Source: TMED14 sp963925545
GTDB lineage: Bacteria > Bacteroidota > Bacteroidia > Flavobacteriales > Schleiferiaceae
Assembly (NCBI GenBank): GCA_963925545.1
Contig: CAWUSA010000007.1
Span: 1 to 64,000, forward strand
DNA length: 64,000 nt
Reading direction: 5' to 3'
Under the pieces are notes generated by a model, which made no database searches, had not been told where the DNA came from, and saw only the letters and a program-made list of their open reading frames with translations. The translations under genes and the position numbers were made by a program. This document shows positions 26,569 through 33,864 of the stretch, piece by piece (positions within the stretch are counted from its first letter, which is position 1; each line of letters opens with the position of its first letter).

Positions 26569-27639
26569 TCAAGACGATACTTCCATGGATTCCGGCAGCG
26601 ATTTATTGGCCAATTGCCCACAAGCAGCATCAATGTCCTTGCCGCGGGAACGTCGAATATTGACGGTCACACCAGCGTGCTCCAAGGCGCCAACATAGGC
26701 ATCAATGGAGCGCAAGGTGGCCTTTTGAAAACGTCCATCTCCAATAGAGTTGTACTCAATCAGGTTCACCTTAGAAGGTACGCGCTTGCACAGAGCCACC
26801 AAAGCCTGAATGTCCTCAGGGCCATCGTTCAAATCCTTCCACACCACGTACTCAATGGTGATTTGACTGCCTGTCTTCTCATACCAATACAGCATGGAAT
26901 CCATGAGATCTTTGACATTGCTGGCATCATTCACAGGCATGATAGCTGATCGAACTTCATCGCGGGCAGAATGTAAGCTCACAGCCAAATTGAATTTTAC
27001 CTGCTCATCAGCCATGCGTCGAATGAGCTTTGGAAGGCCCACTGTTGACAAGGTGATCCGCTTGGCAGATATGCCAAGCCCCTTGGGTGATGTGATGCGC
27101 TCGATGGAAGCCAACACATTGTGGTAGTTGGCCAATGGCTCACCCATGCCCATGTAGACAATATTGGTCAAGGGTCGCTTGAAATGCTTCTCAGCCTGTG
27201 CCTGGATAGCGCGAACTTGATCCACAATCTCTCCTGGACTCAGATTACGAATGCGCTTAAGCTTTGCCGTGGCGCAGAAGTGGCACCCCATGTTGCAACC
27301 CACCTGCGAGGAAATACAAGCTGTAATTCGCCGATCTGTTGGAATCAATACCGACTCTACAATCAGCCCGTCGGCAAGCCTGACAGCATTCTTGATGGTG
27401 CCATCCTTGCTCACTTGCTCATGGCTCACAGAAATGGGTCTGATCTCAAAAATTGCTTTCAAAGACTCCCTCAGGGCCTTTGGTAAATTGAGCATGTCAT
27501 CGATGCTATGCGCTTCCTTGCTCCACAGCCAATCGTAAACTTGATCAGCTCTGTAGGCCGGTTGGGTCAATGTTTTGAATTGTTCTCGCAGTTCATCTTG
27601 CGTTAATGCGCGCAAATCGCGTTTCAGCTTGTCTATCAT
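26569..27639 (-). CDS. rlmN: Dual-specificity RNA methyltransferase RlmN
   Basis: A radical-SAM enzyme that puts a methyl group on C2 of A2503 in 23S rRNA and A37 of some tRNAs. The 356 residues hold the cluster motif Cys115-x3-Cys119-x2-Cys122 (GCNMGCHFCATAK), GMGEPLANY (SAM binding) and Cys340 in DAACGQL, matching the cysteine that carries the methyl group in E. coli RlmN. Its start overlaps the stop of the preceding unknown secreted-protein gene by 4 bp. Confidence 0.96.
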   Translation of the reverse strand: MIDKLKRDLRALTQDELREQFKTLTQPAYRADQVYDWLWSKEAHSIDDMLNLPKALRESLKAIFEIRPISVSHEQVSKDGTIKNAVRLADGLIVESVLIPTDRRITACISSQVGCNMGCHFCATAKLKRIRNLSPGEIVDQVRAIQAQAEKHFKRPLTNIVYMGMGEPLANYHNVLASIERITSPKGLGISAKRITLSTVGLPKLIRRMADEQVKFNLAVSLHSARDEVRSAIMPVNDASNVKDLMDSMLYWYEKTGSQITIEYVVWKDLNDGPEDIQALVALCKRVPSKVNLIEYNSIGDGRFQKATLRSIDAYVGALEHAGVTVNIRRSRGKDIDAACGQLANKSLPESMEVSS

Positions 27640-29222
27640 CGGATTTGAATCAGTGAGCCCATTCGGATTTTTGATCTAGTTCTAGAGAGTATCACGGCAT
27701 CCCCTTGCACATGCTCGGAAGCCACACTCAATCGAAGGATTGGGCCAAGGCGTTCTTTGCCATTTTTATGCATGACCACATAGTCCATCTGGGCCTCAGG
27801 TGAAATACTTACCATGACCAAGTTAGACCGCCTCACATTATTGGTATTTCTAGATTTCCTTTCGGCAAATCGTTTAGCATTTCTCGGGTGGTCGTTGAAC
27901 ATTACATGCAAGCTGTTGCCATCCACAATAGGAAGATAGCCACTGTGAAAACCACCATCGTTAGTGGTTCGCTGCATTTTAGGGATCATGCCAACCCATT
28001 CAATCTCTCCTTCAGGAGAAACGCTGATGGTCAACAGCTCGTCATAGTGGTAGTGGTTAGTTGTTTTTGTTGTGCCATTTGTGGTCGTGGTCGTGGTATA
28101 GGTCTCATAGTTTTCAGCAATAACGAAGGCTCCACCATCTGCACGACGCAAAAAGTCCCTGAAAACAAAGTCCATTTGCACCTCACCTCGGCGCTGGAAC
28201 CTGCCTAATCGGATGGCTGCAGATTTAAAGTCATCAGAAAATGGATGAATAACACGTGACTTGGTCTCAGAGGTCTTTTGATCCAATTGGATATAGAACA
28301 GACCCTTGGTTGTGCCCCAGTCCATATTTCGGTCAGAGTACAAGCCAGAAATGGCCACCGTTTGTGAGGAAAAATCTACTTGCATGCCGACATCTGAAAC
28401 ATAAATCCCTTGCAAACCCAAATCAAGCTGTAAGTAGCTTTCCCCATCCAGCCGGTAAATCAGATGCTTGACTTGCATTTTCCGGTCTACAAAGAGGCGA
28501 GAAGCCAATTGCCCTAAAACAGTATATTGCCCTAAAACATAAAGCTGCCCGTCATTGGTCAAGTTGGCCTCTTTGAGGTTGAATAGGTCATCGCGCACAT
28601 CCAAGTTGAATTCGCTGGACCAATGAATCTGAATGCTATCACTGTCATAGACGGTGGCATAGAATTTCTCGTCATCGCGGAGTCGGGTTTGTGGCGAACT
28701 AATGATGGCAAATCGTTCCTTGTCTTGACTGAAACGTACCGTGAAAGACCCCGTGTAGCGGCTTTTGACATCAATGGACTCAACCGTCACCATTGGCATC
28801 GGATCCCCTTCCCTATTGTAGCGCTGAAGCAGCAAGGTTTTTTCTCGATCTCCACGATCAAAGGCTTCCAGGAAAACAAAAAACTGTCCATCAACCACGT
28901 TCACTGCCACGACATGGGTGCGCTTGGCGTTGACTTTGATCGCAGGTGTCTCCACTTGCCATACCTGTGTCGAAGTGGCTCGATCATACTTTGCAAGCAG
29001 AAATTCACCCCCACGGAACAAGGCATTTCTTAGGCCAAAGGTGTAATAGAATGCTTCATCCATGTCAATGATTTCATCGGTTTGCACATCTCGGTGGCTA
29101 TACGTTGGCGACCACACCAGGTCATAACCTGGCACTTGAGCAAACAAAGCAGGCCCCATAAGTGACAAGAAAAGAATAATGGGTTGTACCTTGGCTTTGG
29201 CAAGGTTTTGGATTCTTTGCAT
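27636..29222 (-). CDS. Secreted protein of unknown function
   Basis: I do not recognise a family. With the ATG giving MQRIQNLAKAK the protein has 528 residues, a clear signal peptide (PIILFLSLMGPALFA, cut before QVPG) and then repeated beta-strand blocks of the YDRATSTQVWQ / LLLQRYNREG / LYVLGQYTVLG type that suggest a beta-propeller. No sorting domain is seen, so it is probably periplasmic. It is co-translated with rlmN (4-bp overlap), though this is likely chance rather than shared function. Upstream in-frame starts at 29240 and 29264 would read into the divergent gene and weaken the signal peptide. Confidence 0.75.
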   Translation of the reverse strand: MQRIQNLAKAKVQPIILFLSLMGPALFAQVPGYDLVWSPTYSHRDVQTDEIIDMDEAFYYTFGLRNALFRGGEFLLAKYDRATSTQVWQVETPAIKVNAKRTHVVAVNVVDGQFFVFLEAFDRGDREKTLLLQRYNREGDPMPMVTVESIDVKSRYTGSFTVRFSQDKERFAIISSPQTRLRDDEKFYATVYDSDSIQIHWSSEFNLDVRDDLFNLKEANLTNDGQLYVLGQYTVLGQLASRLFVDRKMQVKHLIYRLDGESYLQLDLGLQGIYVSDVGMQVDFSSQTVAISGLYSDRNMDWGTTKGLFYIQLDQKTSETKSRVIHPFSDDFKSAAIRLGRFQRRGEVQMDFVFRDFLRRADGGAFVIAENYETYTTTTTTNGTTKTTNHYHYDELLTISVSPEGEIEWVGMIPKMQRTTNDGGFHSGYLPIVDGNSLHVMFNDHPRNAKRFAERKSRNTNNVRRSNLVMVSISPEAQMDYVVMHKNGKERLGPILRLSVASEHVQGDAVILSRTRSKIRMGSLIQIR

Positions 29223-29227
29223 TGAAA

Positions 29228-29234
29228 CAAGGTA
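29228..29234 (-). promoter_or_regulatory. Putative -7-like box of the unknown secreted-protein/rlmN unit
   Basis: The minus strand reads TACCTTG, a one-base-shorter form of TAnnTTTG, ending exactly 5 bases before the ATG. The same TAnnTTG-N5-ATG layout occurs at 40702 and 60174. Confidence 0.35.
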
Positions 29235-29238
29235 CGGC

Positions 29239-29988
29239 ATGAAATCAATCTTTTTTACAATCATAGCAATCGTTATTTGTGGTTTACCACCGGCTGCATT
29301 GCAGGCGCAAACTGTTGTTGTTAAAAAGCGGCAAGTCAGCAGTCAGGGACTGACAGAACGTTCTACTACCAAAAAACGGTCCAGACATGTTCCAGAACAT
29401 GCCATTACTTACAATTTTTCTGCTTTCCTTTTAGGCGACTTGCCCTTGGGCTACAGTTACCGGCCATCTGACTTCATAACCATAGAGGCTGGGCTGGGCA
29501 TCACTAACAACAATTTTGTGGATGAGCTGAACACGTTTTTATTCTCCAATTCTAGTTTTTACAGCGAAGCAAGCCACACACCCATAAGCGGATCAGCACA
29601 TGCGGGACTGAAGTTTTTCCCCGAAGGGGATGCCTTCAATGACGGGATGTACATCGGCGCTCAACTGACGCGACGCAATTACCGAAAAGGCTTCATTGAT
29701 GGAGACAGCACAGTGGCCGCCTCCAAGCTTTTCATGGATTTAGGGCTAACGATAGGCTACCAATTGAGGCCTTCTAACCACATCATGGTTGATTGGTACA
29801 TTGGACTAGCTAATCGATCCATTCGTTGGGATCGGGTGGAATCCCTGCTCTTATGGGACCCTGCCAGTGGTCAGAATATCACCACCACTTCGATCAATCC
29901 AGCAAGTGACAAGCGGCTTGAAGGCCAGCCAGACAGGTACACAACCATCGGCTTACTGATGGGATTGAAGGTCGGTTATTTCTTCTGA
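29239..29988 (+). CDS. Putative outer-membrane beta-barrel protein
   Basis: A 249-residue protein with a signal peptide (IFFTIIAIVICGLPPAALQA, cut before QTVVV), a short basic stretch (TKKRSRH) and about eight amphipathic beta strands, ending in KVGYFF with a terminal Phe, the usual signature for outer-membrane insertion. Family not recognised; small barrels of this kind (DUF3575-like) are common in Bacteroidota. The start is only 16 bases from the start of the divergent gene. The stop touches the queA stop. Confidence 0.7.
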   Translation: MKSIFFTIIAIVICGLPPAALQAQTVVVKKRQVSSQGLTERSTTKKRSRHVPEHAITYNFSAFLLGDLPLGYSYRPSDFITIEAGLGITNNNFVDELNTFLFSNSSFYSEASHTPISGSAHAGLKFFPEGDAFNDGMYIGAQLTRRNYRKGFIDGDSTVAASKLFMDLGLTIGYQLRPSNHIMVDWYIGLANRSIRWDRVESLLLWDPASGQNITTTSINPASDKRLEGQPDRYTTIGLLMGLKVGYFF

Positions 29989-31044
29989 TCAAATGACCAA
30001 CAAGGCATCACCAAATGCCAAGAAGCGGTACTTCTCTTTGATGGCTGTCTTGTAAACCTCCATGATCAATTCATGACCTGTGAAGGCCGATGTTACCATC
30101 ATCATGGTGCTTTGTGGGCCATGGAAATTGGTAAGCATGCTATTAACGGAGCGCACTTGGTAAGGCGGGAATAGGAACTTATTGGTCCACCCCTCATGGG
30201 CTTTAAGCTTGTCATAGGTGATCAAATTAGCCTCCAGAGGTCGAAGCACAGAGGTGCCAACGGCACAAATCCGACGTTTTTCATCCTTTGCGCGGTTGAT
30301 GCGATCCACAGTGTCTTTAGGCAGGATAAATCGCTCAGATTCCATCTTGTGTTTAGATAAGTCTTCCACTTCAACCAATCGGTAGGTACCTAGGCCAACA
30401 TGCATGGTCATTTCAGCAATATCCACCCCTTTGATTTCCATGCGTTTGAGCACATGCTTGGTGAAATGCAAGGAAGCAACTGGGGCTGCAACAGCACCCT
30501 CAACAGAGGCAAAGATGCTCTGGTAACGGTCAGCATCTTCTGGCTCTAACTCCCGCTCAATGTATCGAGGTAAAGGTGTTTCACCAATGGATCTAAGCTT
30601 CTCACGGAATTCCTCGTAAGGGCCATCAAACAAAAAGCGCAAGGTGCGGCCTCGCGATGTGGTGTTATCCACCACCTCAGCCACAAGGCTGTCGTCATCA
30701 CCAAAGAATAGCTTATTGCCAATACGAATCTTCCGTGCAGGATCAACCAATACATCCCATAGCCGATTTTCAGCACTCAGTTCACGAAGCAAAAACACTT
30801 CAATGACGGCGCCTGTTTTTTCTTTTGCACCCCATAGTCGGGCAGGAAAAACCTTGGTGTTATTTGCCACCATCACATCGCCTTCCTCAAAGTAATCTAC
30901 GATATCTTTGAAATGCTTATGCTCAATCTTTCCGCTATCACGATGAACCACCATCATGCGGGCATCATCACGGTAATCCTTGGGGTATTGTGCAATCAAC
31001 TTTTCAGGCAAATTGAATCGATAATGGGAGAGCTTCATTTTCAT
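29989..31044 (-). CDS. queA: tRNA preQ1(34) S-adenosylmethionine ribosyltransferase-isomerase
   Basis: QueA moves and isomerises the ribosyl part of SAM onto preQ1 in tRNA, giving epoxyqueuosine, the substrate of QueG. The 351 residues show FNLPEKLIAQYP, DDARMMVVHR, the PARLWGAKEKTGA region and GLGTYR, all typical. Start is the first ATG (MKMKLSHY), 6 bases after a perfect -7 box; an earlier TTG lies inside that box. The gene is monocistronic, ending exactly at the stop of the convergent barrel gene. The other queuosine genes (queC/D/E/F, tgt) are not in the window. Confidence 0.96.
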   Translation of the reverse strand: MKMKLSHYRFNLPEKLIAQYPKDYRDDARMMVVHRDSGKIEHKHFKDIVDYFEEGDVMVANNTKVFPARLWGAKEKTGAVIEVFLLRELSAENRLWDVLVDPARKIRIGNKLFFGDDDSLVAEVVDNTTSRGRTLRFLFDGPYEEFREKLRSIGETPLPRYIERELEPEDADRYQSIFASVEGAVAAPVASLHFTKHVLKRMEIKGVDIAEMTMHVGLGTYRLVEVEDLSKHKMESERFILPKDTVDRINRAKDEKRRICAVGTSVLRPLEANLITYDKLKAHEGWTNKFLFPPYQVRSVNSMLTNFHGPQSTMMMVTSAFTGHELIMEVYKTAIKEKYRFLAFGDALLVI

Positions 31045-31050
31045 AGCCGG

Positions 31051-31082
31051 CAAATATACATTTTCACATAGGGCCTTGTCAA
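31051..31082 (-). promoter_or_regulatory. Promoter of queA
   Basis: The minus strand reads TTG-N21-TATATTTG, matching the Bacteroidota -33/-7 pattern; the -7 box ends 6 bases before the queA ATG, so the transcript would be nearly or fully leaderless. The same TTG-N21-TAnnTTTG spacing is seen before tRNA-Gly. Confidence 0.6.
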
Positions 31083-31156
31083 GTCCCGCAACATGAAATC
31101 GCCATTACGCTCTGACGCTTTATCGCTAACAATCAATGTCATCAGGTTATGCAGCA

Positions 31157-31182
31157 ATTTGAAAAAATTTGAAAAAATTTGA
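31157..31182. repeat. Short AT-rich tandem repeat
   Basis: A 10-bp unit (GAAAAAATTT) occurs twice in direct succession, with a partial third copy, in the ~150-bp gap between truB and queA. The A/T runs recur every 10 bases, about one helix turn, so the DNA should be curved. A T-rich tract follows on the plus strand, but there is no stem for a terminator. Confidence 0.7.
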
Positions 31183-31191
31183 TATTTTTTC

Positions 31192-31932
31192 TTACTCGCC
31201 TGAAATATGGCCAGGATGTACAGCTTCCCAAGCTGCATTCAGGTCGTGGCATGCACGCAAATGATGCGAACCAACCTGTGTCCTGACTAAGCCACTGAGG
31301 TATGCCCCACAGCCAAGGGATTGACCCATATCATGAGCCAGGCTTCGGATATAGGTTCCTTTGCTGCACTGGATGTCTAACTGCCACACATCATGCTTTA
31401 TAGCCTGAATAGATAAGGCGTGGATGGTGACTTGCCTTGCTTTGATGTCAACAGTGACGCCTTTTCTTGCCAAATGGTAGGCGCGCTTCCCTTCGATCTT
31501 GACAGCAGAGAATATGGGTGGCTTCTGGCTAATCAGACCTGAGAATTGTTCAATCAATGCAAGGCGTAATTCATCGGTCAATTCAGGTATAGCGGAACCC
31601 GTGGGCTTGATGTCTGATTCTGCGTCATAGGATGCGGTTGTTGCACCAAGCGTCAACATTGCCTTGTAGCCTTTTTCGCTGTCAACGTATTGCTTAATGC
31701 CCTTGGTTGCCCTGCCAACGCAAAGAACCAAAACGCCAGTTGCTAAGGGGTCCAGAGTGCCTGCATGACCTATTTTTAACTTCTTGAGGTTGTAGCGCCG
31801 CTTGAATGCACCACGCATTCTCCTGACCACATGGAAGGATGTCATGCCTAGTGGCTTGTCAATTGCCAGCGTGAGGCCTTGTTGAATCAAAGTCTCTGCG
31901 TCTGCCGGAAGGTTCAGATCAACAGTTGCCAT
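31192..31932 (-). CDS. truB: tRNA pseudouridine synthase B
   Basis: TruB makes pseudouridine 55 in the T loop of tRNAs. With the ATG giving MATVDLNLP it has 246 residues, with the IDKPLGMTS motif, GHAGTLDPLATGVL holding catalytic Asp61, and the KPPIFSAVKIEGKRAYHLAR segment. The chosen start overlaps the uppP coding end by 19 bp; a start 12 codons earlier is possible but overlaps further and matches no family pattern. Last gene of ftsX-DUF3098-uppP-truB, an order I recall from other Bacteroidota. Confidence 0.95.
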   Translation of the reverse strand: MATVDLNLPADAETLIQQGLTLAIDKPLGMTSFHVVRRMRGAFKRRYNLKKLKIGHAGTLDPLATGVLVLCVGRATKGIKQYVDSEKGYKAMLTLGATTASYDAESDIKPTGSAIPELTDELRLALIEQFSGLISQKPPIFSAVKIEGKRAYHLARKGVTVDIKARQVTIHALSIQAIKHDVWQLDIQCSKGTYIRSLAHDMGQSLGCGAYLSGLVRTQVGSHHLRACHDLNAAWEAVHPGHISGE

Positions 31933-32711
31933 GAAAAGGAAAGACCTGCAATCAGAAAACAATACCAAGCAAAATCGGATAATCGTGCCCGTTTCACCCG
32001 CTCAATCATGAATCGGCAAGCAAAGACACCAACAATGAATGCAACAACAAAGCCTACCATCAAGGGAAGCAGGGTCACCTCGCCCGCATAAGAGCCCACA
32101 GCCATAGAGCGTATGTCAATCAACATTTTTCCGATAATCAAGGGCACGACCATCAAGAAACTGAACCGCGCAGCCTTGGATCGATCCACGCCAAGCAACA
32201 CGCTGGTTGCAATGGTTGCGCCTGAACGGGAAATACCCGGAAGTATAGCTATAGCCTGAGCAATGCCAATGAGCGCTGCTTGGCCTGGTCCCACAGACCG
32301 CTTGCTGTGCTTAGCCCGATCAGCCAACAACAATAGAAATCCCGTGATCAAAAGCATGCTTGCCACAAAATTCACGGAACCTGAGAACAAACGATCCAAT
32401 TCATCTTCAAAGGCAAGGCCAACAAAGACAGCAGGAACCATGGACAAGATGATGGCAAGGGCAAACTTTAAGCTATCCGAATCCCCTTGAACAAGACCAG
32501 CGAGAATGGCCGCAATGTCCTTGCGAAAAACCATGATGGTCGCCAGTGCCGTTGCGGCATGCAGCACAATGGTGAAATGCAGACCTGCCTCTGCCAATGC
32601 CTCATCACCCAAAAGGGCTTTAGCCAGTTCCAAATGGCCCGACGAGCTGACAGGTAAGAATTCTGTTAGACCTTGAATCAGGCCCATCAAAGCAGCGACC
32701 CAAAGGCTCAT
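31914..32711 (-). CDS. uppP: Undecaprenyl-diphosphatase
   Basis: The integral membrane phosphatase (BacA family) that recycles undecaprenyl diphosphate for peptidoglycan synthesis and gives basal bacitracin resistance. The 265 residues hold LTEFLPVSSSGHLEL (residues 16-29) and LPGISRSGATI, the two catalytic motifs, and about eight helices. It overlaps the DUF3098 gene by 4 bp and truB by 19 bp. Confidence 0.96.
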   Translation of the reverse strand: MSLWVAALMGLIQGLTEFLPVSSSGHLELAKALLGDEALAEAGLHFTIVLHAATALATIMVFRKDIAAILAGLVQGDSDSLKFALAIILSMVPAVFVGLAFEDELDRLFSGSVNFVASMLLITGFLLLLADRAKHSKRSVGPGQAALIGIAQAIAILPGISRSGATIATSVLLGVDRSKAARFSFLMVVPLIIGKMLIDIRSMAVGSYAGEVTLLPLMVGFVVAFIVGVFACRFMIERVKRARLSDFAWYCFLIAGLSFSWQLLI

Positions 32712-32932
32712 TTTGGCTTATGGAGAATAGCAAAAACTTCAATGACCAAGCCAATGACAACCAACAAAGGCGCCAATTGGATGCGTACAGAGCTGAACAG
32801 TTCAGGGTTGTACACTGAGGGATCTTCTGATCCGCCCCCTGTCATGAGTATGAATCCTGCCATCATGAATGCCAAGCCGGTAAACAGGAGGATATAATTT
32901 TTTTTGCCAAAAAGGAAATGGTTGTCGCTCAT
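32708..32932 (-). CDS. DUF3098 small membrane protein
   Basis: A 74-residue protein with two membrane helices (about 12-30 and 50-68) joined by a polar loop with GGGSEDPSVYNPELFSS, matching the DUF3098 pattern of Bacteroidota. Function unknown. It is locked between ftsX and uppP by 4-bp overlaps on both sides, and it may belong to the divisome or to lipid-carrier recycling by context. Confidence 0.85.
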   Translation of the reverse strand: MSDNHFLFGKKNYILLFTGLAFMMAGFILMTGGGSEDPSVYNPELFSSVRIQLAPLLVVIGLVIEVFAILHKPK

Positions 32933-33819
32933 CGTTCGTAGAGTTTGTTGGTATTAAGTGCCAGGTAACGGTTCACAGCTGCCGCAGTGGATCCGGTGGT
33001 TATCAAAGTGCCAATCAAGAGCATGCCCCCGGACAACATAGCCCACAAGGACCATGGCAAGGTGTGTGAGATAGCTGGCAAGTAATTGGATGCAATAACA
33101 AAGGTCAATGCCAACAAGAGGGAGCCAACAATGGCGCCAAACAGACCCAATCGCAAGCCTTGAGCCATGAATGGTTGGTGGATAAAGGCCCGTGTGGCGC
33201 CGACCAATTGCATGGTCTTGATTGTGAATCGTTTGGCATAAATAGACAGCCGAATGCTGCTATTGATCAAGGCCATGGAAATCAACAACAATCCAGCCAC
33301 AATGGCAAACATGATGGTGGTGATCCGTCCGACGTTTTGATGAATCAAGGACACCAAGTCACGGTCATAGATCATGTCCCCAACTATGCTTTCACGCGAT
33401 AAGCGAGCTTCAAGTGCCGTCAATTGTTCAGGACTGACAAATTCTGCATGCAATTTCATGTCCAGGGCATCGCTGAAGGGGTTCACGCCCAAAATATCTT
33501 GGATGAAATCCTCCCCCAACTCGGCAGTGAACGTTTCCGCAGCGACTTCTTTGGAGACAAAGACCATGCTTCGGACCTCAGGAGACTGCGCCCATTTGCT
33601 TTGAAGGGCATCAATTTGCGATTGGCTTGCAGTGGGTTTTAAAAAGAGTGTGAAGGTGAAGTTTTCCTTCAAATCCTCAGTTAAACTGCGGGCTTGATAG
33701 ATTAGTGTTCCGGTGATGCCTAGGAGAAAAAGGACCAGTCCAATGCTGCTAATCACAGAAAAATAAGAGGCTCTTAGCCTCCTGCGATTAAAATTGTCTT
33801 CCTCCTTGGATTTTCCCAT
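32929..33819 (-). CDS. ftsX: Cell division protein FtsX
   Basis: A 296-residue FtsX-type permease: cytoplasmic N terminus, helix 1 (VISSIGLVLFLLGITGTLI), a ~130-residue extracytoplasmic domain (FTLFLKPTASQSQIDAL; FVSKEVAAETF), then three helices with the FtsX core KRFTIKTMQLVGATRAFI. With the ATPase FtsE it controls cell-wall hydrolases at the division site. ftsE is not in the window, as is usual for this phylum. Confidence 0.92.
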   Translation of the reverse strand: MGKSKEEDNFNRRRLRASYFSVISSIGLVLFLLGITGTLIYQARSLTEDLKENFTFTLFLKPTASQSQIDALQSKWAQSPEVRSMVFVSKEVAAETFTAELGEDFIQDILGVNPFSDALDMKLHAEFVSPEQLTALEARLSRESIVGDMIYDRDLVSLIHQNVGRITTIMFAIVAGLLLISMALINSSIRLSIYAKRFTIKTMQLVGATRAFIHQPFMAQGLRLGLFGAIVGSLLLALTFVIASNYLPAISHTLPWSLWAMLSGGMLLIGTLITTGSTAAAVNRYLALNTNKLYER

Positions 33820-33823
33820 GCCA

Positions 33824-33831
33824 CAAATCTA
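33824..33831 (-). promoter_or_regulatory. Putative -7 box of the ftsX-uppP-truB operon
   Basis: The minus strand reads TAGATTTG, a perfect TAnnTTTG, ending 4 bases before the ftsX ATG. Implies a leaderless transcript. It lies 20 bases from the divergent leuS box. Confidence 0.5.
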
Positions 33832-33851
33832 ACTCAAACAAGCCATTACCC

Positions 33852-33859
33852 TACTTTTG
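33852..33859 (+). promoter_or_regulatory. Putative -7 box of leuS
   Basis: TACTTTTG, a perfect TAnnTTTG, ends 5 bases before the leuS ATG. Implies a leaderless transcript. Confidence 0.5.
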
Positions 33860-33864
33860 TACTC

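Noticed and set aside
31041..31238. 65-codon open frame on the minus strand over the truB-queA gap
   Set aside because: It starts inside truB and runs through promoter and repeat sequence; composition is not protein-like and it has no family pattern.
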